A stretch of 8,497 nt of DNA from assembly GCA_035301025.1 (NCBI GenBank), contig DATGUV010000017.1, positions 1 through 8,497 of the forward strand. The letters are read 5' to 3'. Below are positions 4,687 to 8,497 of the stretch, in pieces. Under the pieces are notes generated by a model. It did not search any database, was not told where the DNA came from, and saw nothing but the letters and a program-made list of their open reading frames with translations. Made by a program: the position numbers and the translations under genes. Numbering within the stretch: the first letter of the stretch is position 1; the number at the start of each line of letters is the position of its first letter. The DNA comes from CALAMD01 sp035301025. GTDB lineage: Bacteria; Bacillota; Bacilli; Bacillales; Amphibacillaceae.

Positions 4687-6366
4687 CTAAACTTCTACTG
4701 TTTCTTTTTTTGTTTCTTTTTCGTGACGATAGAAGTCTACATATTCAGGCTCTAATGGTTTACGTCCTAAAATTAGATCAGCCGCTTTTTCTGCGAGCAT
4801 GAGTACAGGTGCATGGATGTTTCCGTTCGTAATATAAGGCATGACGGACGCATCAGCAACACGTACGTTTTCCAGGCCATGTACTTTCATCGTATGTGGA
4901 TCGACGACAGCCATTGGATCGGATTCAGGGCCCATTTTTGCTGTACATGAAGGGTGGAGGGCTGTTTCTGCGTCTCTCGCTACCCAATCAAGAATTTCTT
5001 CATCTGTCTGTACATTAGGGCCAGGTGAAATCTCTCCTGAATTGTATGGTTCCATTGATGGTTGTTTCATGATTTCTCGAGTGCGTCGTACAGCCTCAAC
5101 CCACTCGCGTCGGTCTTGCTCTGTAGATAAATAGTTAAATAGAATACTAGGATGTTCGTTTGGATCTTTTGATTTAATTCTTAATCTACCTCTTGCATCA
5201 GAGTACATTGGTCCAACGTGGACTTGGAAACCATGCTTTGTATCTGCTTTTTGTCCATCGTAACGTACGGCGAGTGGCAAGAAATGGTACATTAGGTTTG
5301 GATAATCAACATCGTCATTCGAACGGATGAAGCCCCCACCTTCGAAGTGGCTACTTGCTACCGGACCTGTCTTGTTAAGAATCCATTGTAATCCGATGAA
5401 CGGCATTTTTGCTTTATTTAAACTAGGCATTTCAGATACTGGTTTTGGACAAGAATACTGAATGTACACTTCAAGATGGTCTTGAAGATTTTCCCCGACA
5501 CCCGGAAGATCCACGACTGGGTCAATGCCAAGTGATTGTAAGTGTTCAGCTTCTCCGACACCTGATAATTGAAGCAGCTGTGGTGTGTTGAAAGCACCGC
5601 CTGCTAGAATAATTTCGTCCGCTTCTACAATATATTCTTTTTTGCCTTTTCTAAAGATAAGTCCCTTAGCCCGTGTTCCTTCAAAGTTAATCTTCGTAAC
5701 GAATGCACGTGTTTCAACATCTAGGTTTTCTCGATGCATGGCAGGACGTAGATACGCATGTGACGTTGATAGTCTTTGTCCTTTATAGATATGTCTATCA
5801 AACGGTCCGAATCCTTCTTGTTGATAGCTATTTACGTCTGGCGTACGCATGTGTCCCGCTTCGGAAGCTGCATTGAAGAACGCTTCAAATAACGGATTTG
5901 TCGCTGGTCCGCGTGTTAGTTTGATAGGGCCGTCATGACCTCTCATGTCGTCATTAGGTGAATCGAGTGCATTCTCCATGCGTTTGAAGTACGGGAGACA
6001 ATGGGCAAAATCCCATGTATCCATACCAGGGTCTGCTCCCCAACGTTCATAGTCAAGCGGGTTTCCGCGTTGATAAATCATGCCATTGATTGAGCTTGAT
6101 CCTCCAAGTACTTTTCCTCGAGCATGTGCAATTTGTCGTCCATGCATATGAGGTTCGGGATCTGATTTATATCTCCAATCATATAGTGGATTTCCTGCCG
6201 GATACATGAGGGCGGCTGGCATTTGAATGAACAAATCCCATGGATAATCACTTCTTCCTGCTTCTAAAACTAAAACACTATGTTTTCCGTCTGCGCTCAG
6301 TCGGTCACCGAGGATTGCACCAGCACTTCCTCCACCAACAACAATATAATCATACTTTCGTTTCAT
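4687..6366 (-). CDS. betA: Choline dehydrogenase BetA (GMC oxidoreductase)
   Basis: FAD enzyme that oxidises choline to betaine aldehyde, the first step of glycine betaine synthesis. Started at the ATG at 6366, the product has 559 residues, normal for the family. The ADP-binding loop VVGGGSAGAILGDRLS is at 9-24, GMC signature 1 (ARGKVLGGSSSINGMIYQRG) at 82-101, signature 2 (GGAFNTPQLLQLSGVG) at 256-271, the catalytic motif HPSCTAKMG at 471-479 (His471), and TNGNIHAPVLMLAEKAAD at 513-530. In the last block His518 stands where E. coli BetA has Asn. From memory, staphylococcal BetA shares NGNIHAPVLML, so this is a Firmicute trait and the protein is closest to that group. The start is fixed by GGAGGT at 6379-6374, 7 bases upstream; 15 further in-frame codons up to 6411 are not translated. 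It is last in the gbsR operon, 88 bp after the solute-binding protein gene. B. subtilis itself uses an unrelated iron alcohol dehydrogenase (GbsB) for this step. Confidence 0.95.
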   Translation of the reverse strand: MKRKYDYIVVGGGSAGAILGDRLSADGKHSVLVLEAGRSDYPWDLFIQMPAALMYPAGNPLYDWRYKSDPEPHMHGRQIAHARGKVLGGSSSINGMIYQRGNPLDYERWGADPGMDTWDFAHCLPYFKRMENALDSPNDDMRGHDGPIKLTRGPATNPLFEAFFNAASEAGHMRTPDVNSYQQEGFGPFDRHIYKGQRLSTSHAYLRPAMHRENLDVETRAFVTKINFEGTRAKGLIFRKGKKEYIVEADEIILAGGAFNTPQLLQLSGVGEAEHLQSLGIDPVVDLPGVGENLQDHLEVYIQYSCPKPVSEMPSLNKAKMPFIGLQWILNKTGPVASSHFEGGGFIRSNDDVDYPNLMYHFLPLAVRYDGQKADTKHGFQVHVGPMYSDARGRLRIKSKDPNEHPSILFNYLSTEQDRREWVEAVRRTREIMKQPSMEPYNSGEISPGPNVQTDEEILDWVARDAETALHPSCTAKMGPESDPMAVVDPHTMKVHGLENVRVADASVMPYITNGNIHAPVLMLAEKAADLILGRKPLEPEYVDFYRHEKETKKETVEV

Positions 6367-6454
6367 AAACCGTACCTCCAAATCAGGTGACGTGCGTTTC
6401 TTTCCGCACAACGCCTCATTATATTTTTCTTGATGTTAAAATTGACTTGTAACT

Positions 6455-7336
6455 TTATTTAATCCACTCGTCAGTTAGATCGCGGTTTTCTTCTACCCAT
6501 TTTTTCGCACCTTCGTGTGGGTCATCTGAATCATTGACGAAATTGATGAGTTCACCCATTGTTTCATCGTCATCGATCGTCCAATTAGTTAACCATTCAT
6601 TCACTTCTGGATAATCATCTGCAAAATCTTGACGTGTTGCTAGAGAAATTTCTTCTACTTCTCCATAAGTTTTTTGTGGATCATCTAGGAACTTCAGGTC
6701 TAAATCAGAGAAAATACCATGTGGTTGCCAGAGTGGCACGACAATTGGCTCTTCCTTTTTAACGGCTTCTCTGAGTGCACCTAGCATCGCTGCCTCCGAA
6801 CTAGGAACAAGCTCAAGTTCCAAATCATAATCCTCTATTAATTGTTCTGTCACTTCCATGGTGCCTGCGCCTGGTTCGAAGCCGATGATTTCTTCTTCAA
6901 ATAGGTCTTTGTTAGCATTTAAATCTTCTACACTATTGATGTCTTCCATATATTCCGGAACGACAAGACCGACTTTCCCGTTATCAAACCAAGGTGCTTC
7001 ATTATTAAAAGCGACCGTGTCTTGATACTGTTCAAAGTAGTTGATATCTTGCACAGGTAACCAAACTTCAATACCAACATCTAAATCGCCAGTCGACAAT
7101 GCTTCCATGATTGTTCCCATTTCCAGTTGCTTTATATCGACCTCATAGCCTTCTTCTTCTAATAGAACTTTCCATACGTGGTTGACTGCAATATTTTCAG
7201 GCCAATTGATTAAACCGAAAACTAGTTCTTCATCATTGTCGTCATCCGAAGCATTTTCTCCGTCTGCTGAATCACCACAAGCTGCTAAAATGATTGCTGT
7301 CATGAATACTATAAATATTGTTGTGAAACGTTTCAC
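6455..7336 (-). CDS. OpuAC-family glycine betaine/choline-type ABC transporter substrate-binding lipoprotein
   Basis: Extracytoplasmic ligand-capturing lipoprotein of the quaternary amine ABC family (OpuAC type). The 293 residues start with a lipoprotein signal (MKRFTT, hydrophobic core, ILAAC with Cys20), then a highly acidic linker (about 22-37) and one binding domain. Family landmarks are VFGLINWPENIAVNHVWKVL (39-58), DLDVGIEVWLP (84-94), FEPGAGTM (153-160), PLWQPHGIFSDLDLKFLDDP (201-220) and the helical C-terminus. Trp45, Trp92 and Trp203 are candidate cage residues for a trimethylammonium group. The usual WxPHW is here WQPHG. The start is GTG, with AGGGGAT at 7351-7345 eight bases before it. 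It lies 36 bp after gbsR and 88 bp before betA on the same strand. No permease or ATPase gene is in view, so it must use components encoded elsewhere or act differently. Ligand, whether choline, betaine or another, is inferred from context. Confidence 0.88.
   Translation of the reverse strand: MKRFTTIFIVFMTAIILAACGDSADGENASDDDNDEELVFGLINWPENIAVNHVWKVLLEEEGYEVDIKQLEMGTIMEALSTGDLDVGIEVWLPVQDINYFEQYQDTVAFNNEAPWFDNGKVGLVVPEYMEDINSVEDLNANKDLFEEEIIGFEPGAGTMEVTEQLIEDYDLELELVPSSEAAMLGALREAVKKEEPIVVPLWQPHGIFSDLDLKFLDDPQKTYGEVEEISLATRQDFADDYPEVNEWLTNWTIDDDETMGELINFVNDSDDPHEGAKKWVEENRDLTDEWIK
7323..7336. promoter_or_regulatory. Perfect 14-bp palindrome over the start codon of the solute-binding protein gene
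   Basis: GTGAAACGTTTCAC is its own reverse complement and includes the GTG start codon. It resembles LacI-family operators with a central CG, but its half-sites are one base shorter than the CcpA cre consensus (TGWNANCGNTNWCA). It may be coincidence of the codons for VKRFT; no regulator is assigned. Confidence 0.3.
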
Positions 7337-7372
7337 TATCTTTTATCCCCTTTGTATTTTTCTAGTTGATAA

Positions 7373-7930
7373 TTAATCGCTTTGTTCCTCTTTAGGTAAA
7401 AATTCGAAAATTTCTCCTGTTTTAACACTGTGTGTTAATCTTTCAAGCCAGTTGTAGTAGACTTTGGATTTATTTATTAAGTCAAATTGTTCTTTGGCTT
7501 GTTCTCTTACTTTATTAGAGACTTCCTCGTCTTCGATAACTTTTTGTAAGTATTCTTCAGCTTGGCTGACGGCCTCCATGTTCATATCTACCTCCCGTTG
7601 CCACATCTGACAGTAGTAGGACATGAACGATTTGAAGAAGTCTTTTTCCGCAGCATAAGTATGTTTGCGTGTTCCTTTCTGATGGATTCTCTTTACCATT
7701 CCATTGTCATATAGCTTACGGATCCCCGTGCTCATGCTAGGTTTACTCATATTAAGTTCATCTCGCATTTCGTCGAGATTCATCTGATCACTTAAGTACA
7801 ATGTGGCATAAAGAGCACCGGCTGATGGTGTAACACCATAAAGATCCATCGTCTCGGATATAGCTGAAATAATTTCATTTTTAGCCGATTCGATGGTCTC
7901 ATATGCTTGTTCATCAAGCGAATTGTTCAT
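7373..7930 (-). CDS. gbsR: GbsR-type choline-responsive transcriptional regulator (MarR superfamily)
   Basis: Cytoplasmic DNA-binding repressor; in B. subtilis GbsR senses choline and represses the gbsAB and opuB operons. The 185-residue length matches the family (about 180). A winged helix-turn-helix spans about residues 35-95: TPSAGALYATLYL, then MNLDEMRDELNMSKPSMSTGIRKLY split over the HTH (recognition helix about 63-75) and a basic wing (RIHQKGTRKHTY, 81-92). The rest is helical and charged with aromatic residues (FFKSFMSYYCQMW, 98-110; YYNWLE, 158-163) of the type that could form a ligand cage and dimer interface. The ATG at 7930 has a strong GAGGTG site 6 bases before it. It is the first gene of the gbsR, solute-binding protein, betA transcription unit and is divergent from betB, so autoregulation together with control of both arms is likely. 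Confidence 0.92.
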   Translation of the reverse strand: MNNSLDEQAYETIESAKNEIISAISETMDLYGVTPSAGALYATLYLSDQMNLDEMRDELNMSKPSMSTGIRKLYDNGMVKRIHQKGTRKHTYAAEKDFFKSFMSYYCQMWQREVDMNMEAVSQAEEYLQKVIEDEEVSNKVREQAKEQFDLINKSKVYYNWLERLTHSVKTGEIFEFLPKEEQSD

Positions 7931-7967
7931 TTATTTCACCTCGCTATTAAGTTCGTTAAATAAATTC

Positions 7968-7980
7968 TTAACAAATTTAA
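7968..7980. promoter_or_regulatory. Candidate GbsR operator O1 (gbsR side)
   Basis: TTAACAAATTTAA is an imperfect palindrome (TTAA-n5-TTAA) with an AAA core. It overlaps the downstream edge of the gbsR -10 element (7979-7984). It matches the 8093-8105 motif at 11 of 13 positions. Assignment to GbsR is inference from position and duplication. Confidence 0.4.
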
Positions 7981-8007
7981 TATAATAGGTTTATTCGAAT
8001 ATGTCAA
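7979..8007 (-). promoter_or_regulatory. SigA promoter of the gbsR operon
   Basis: On the minus strand, TTGACA (8007-8002), a 17-base spacer and TATATT (7984-7979) form a nearly consensus vegetative promoter about 50 bases before the gbsR ATG. The spacer contains the perfect palindrome TATTCGAATA (7992-8001) directly against the -35, a possible regulator site. Confidence 0.8.
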
Positions 8008-8035
8008 CACTTGTTTGCTTGTAATTTTTGTTTTA

Positions 8036-8064
8036 TTGACAACAAATTAGGTGCATGATAACCT
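8036..8064 (+). promoter_or_regulatory. Promoter region of betB
   Basis: A consensus -35, TTGACA (8036-8041), is followed by weak -10 choices: TAACCT at 17 bases (8059-8064) or GATAAC at 15 bases (8057-8062). A weak -10 would suit an activated or tightly controlled promoter. An inverted repeat, TTTGTT (8027-8032) and AACAAA (8041-8046), straddles the -35. The betB and gbsR -35 hexamers face away from each other with 28 bp between them. Confidence 0.5.
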
Positions 8065-8092
8065 TAAAAAGATTCAAAGATTAAATTTATAT

Positions 8093-8105
8093 TTAACAAA
8101 GCTAA
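8093..8105. promoter_or_regulatory. Candidate GbsR operator O2 (betB leader)
   Basis: TTAACAAAGCTAA is a near copy of the 7968-7980 motif in the same orientation. With flanking bases it reads TTTAAC-AAA-GCTAAA, an imperfect palindrome with 5 of 6 pairs. It lies downstream of the betB -10 in the untranslated leader, where a bound repressor would block the path of RNA polymerase. Confidence 0.4.
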
Positions 8106-8137
8106 ACTTCATTATTTATATAAAGGAGAGTCTGAGA

Positions 8138-8497
8138 GTGAAAGTATTAAAACAATTTATAGATGGGGAATGGATTGTTTCGACGACAAACGAAACGAGA
8201 AAAATCATTAATCCTTTTAATCAAGAAGTCATCGCAGAAGTGACAGAAGGTAATGATACAGATGCAAAAAAAGCGATTAAAGCTGCACGAGAAGCATTTG
8301 ATGAAGGTGAATGGGCAACGACATCTGCAGTGGAACGTGGAAAATTGGTTCGTAATATCGCTACATTAATAGAAAGAGATAAAGAAGAGTTGGCACGTCT
8401 AGAATCATTAGACACTGGTAAAACGGTTGATGAAAGTCGTGATGATATGGATGGTATTGCCGATGTGTTTCATTATTATGCGGATCTCGCTGGCAAA
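8138..8497 (+). CDS. betB: Betaine aldehyde dehydrogenase BetB/GbsA, N-terminal part cut by window edge
   Basis: NAD(P)-dependent aldehyde dehydrogenase that converts betaine aldehyde to glycine betaine, the second step after BetA. The first 120 codons, of about 490 in the family, are present and open to the right edge. The N-terminus (KQFIDGEW, then INPFNQEVIAEVTEGNDTDA at about 27-46) is the standard opening of aldehyde dehydrogenases. It continues with ERGKLVRNIATLIERDKEEL, then ESLDTGKTVDESR and the DVFHYYADLAGK block near the cut, which is typical of betaine aldehyde dehydrogenases. The catalytic Glu and Cys lie beyond the window. The start is GTG at 8138, fixed by AAAGGAGAG (8122-8130) 7 bases upstream; the next in-frame ATG is more than 100 codons downstream and would destroy the fold. 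It is divergent from the operon carrying its partner betA. Confidence 0.93.
   Translation, partial: MKVLKQFIDGEWIVSTTNETRKIINPFNQEVIAEVTEGNDTDAKKAIKAAREAFDEGEWATTSAVERGKLVRNIATLIERDKEELARLESLDTGKTVDESRDDMDGIADVFHYYADLAGK

Noticed and set aside
6367..6411. N-terminal extension of BetA starting at 6411
   Set aside because: The 15 extra residues include the ribosome site of the 6366 start and do not match the family N-terminus.
7323..7336. CcpA cre site
   Set aside because: The palindrome has three bases between TG and the central CG instead of the four required by the consensus.

Overview
The window comes from a low-GC, endospore-forming Firmicute. The best fit is a halotolerant or moderately halophilic member of the Bacillaceae or a close relative. 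The evidence is a CwlJ-type spore cortex hydrolase, strong Gram-positive ribosome binding sites, a choline-to-glycine-betaine pathway under a GbsR-type regulator, and a very acidic extracytoplasmic solute-binding protein. The genus cannot be fixed from sequence reading alone.

Layout, left to right. (1) Positions 1-1065, minus strand: the N-terminal 355 residues of a 14-TM-type (DHA2) MFS multidrug efflux protein, cut by the left edge. (2) Positions 1066-2085: about 1 kb without a supportable gene, holding two unrelated tandem arrays, a 20-bp repeat (about 1421-1580) and a 52-bp repeat (about 1785-1990). (3) Positions 2086-2526, plus: cwlJ, closed by a hairpin terminator. (4) Positions 2754-3119, plus: a small lipoprotein of unknown function with a good SigA promoter. 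(5) Positions 3221-3275: a long AT-rich hairpin next to an extended -10 promoter, followed by a nucleoside hydrolase (3312-4292, plus). (6) Positions 4371-4572: a second array of the same 20-bp repeat family, in the convergent gap before betA, then a GGGACAG/CTGTCCC hairpin that terminates betA. (7) Positions 4687-7930, minus: gbsR, then an OpuAC-family lipoprotein, then betA, reading as one operon. (8) Positions 8138-8497, plus: the first 120 codons of betB, divergent from gbsR.

The right half works as a unit. BetA oxidises choline to betaine aldehyde and BetB oxidises that to glycine betaine, the compatible solute. The OpuAC-like lipoprotein probably captures choline, glycine betaine or a relative outside the cell. 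GbsR probably senses choline and controls both divergent transcripts. The 207-bp divergent region shows a near-consensus promoter for gbsR, a TTGACA -35 for betB, and two near-identical 13-bp motifs (TTAACAAAnnTAA), one next to each start region, which are good operator candidates.

I found no convincing new biological system such as a defence, CRISPR or mobile cassette. The least explained features are the shared 20-bp repeat family at two loci, the 52-bp array, and the solute-binding protein placed inside the choline oxidation operon without a transporter permease or ATPase in view.
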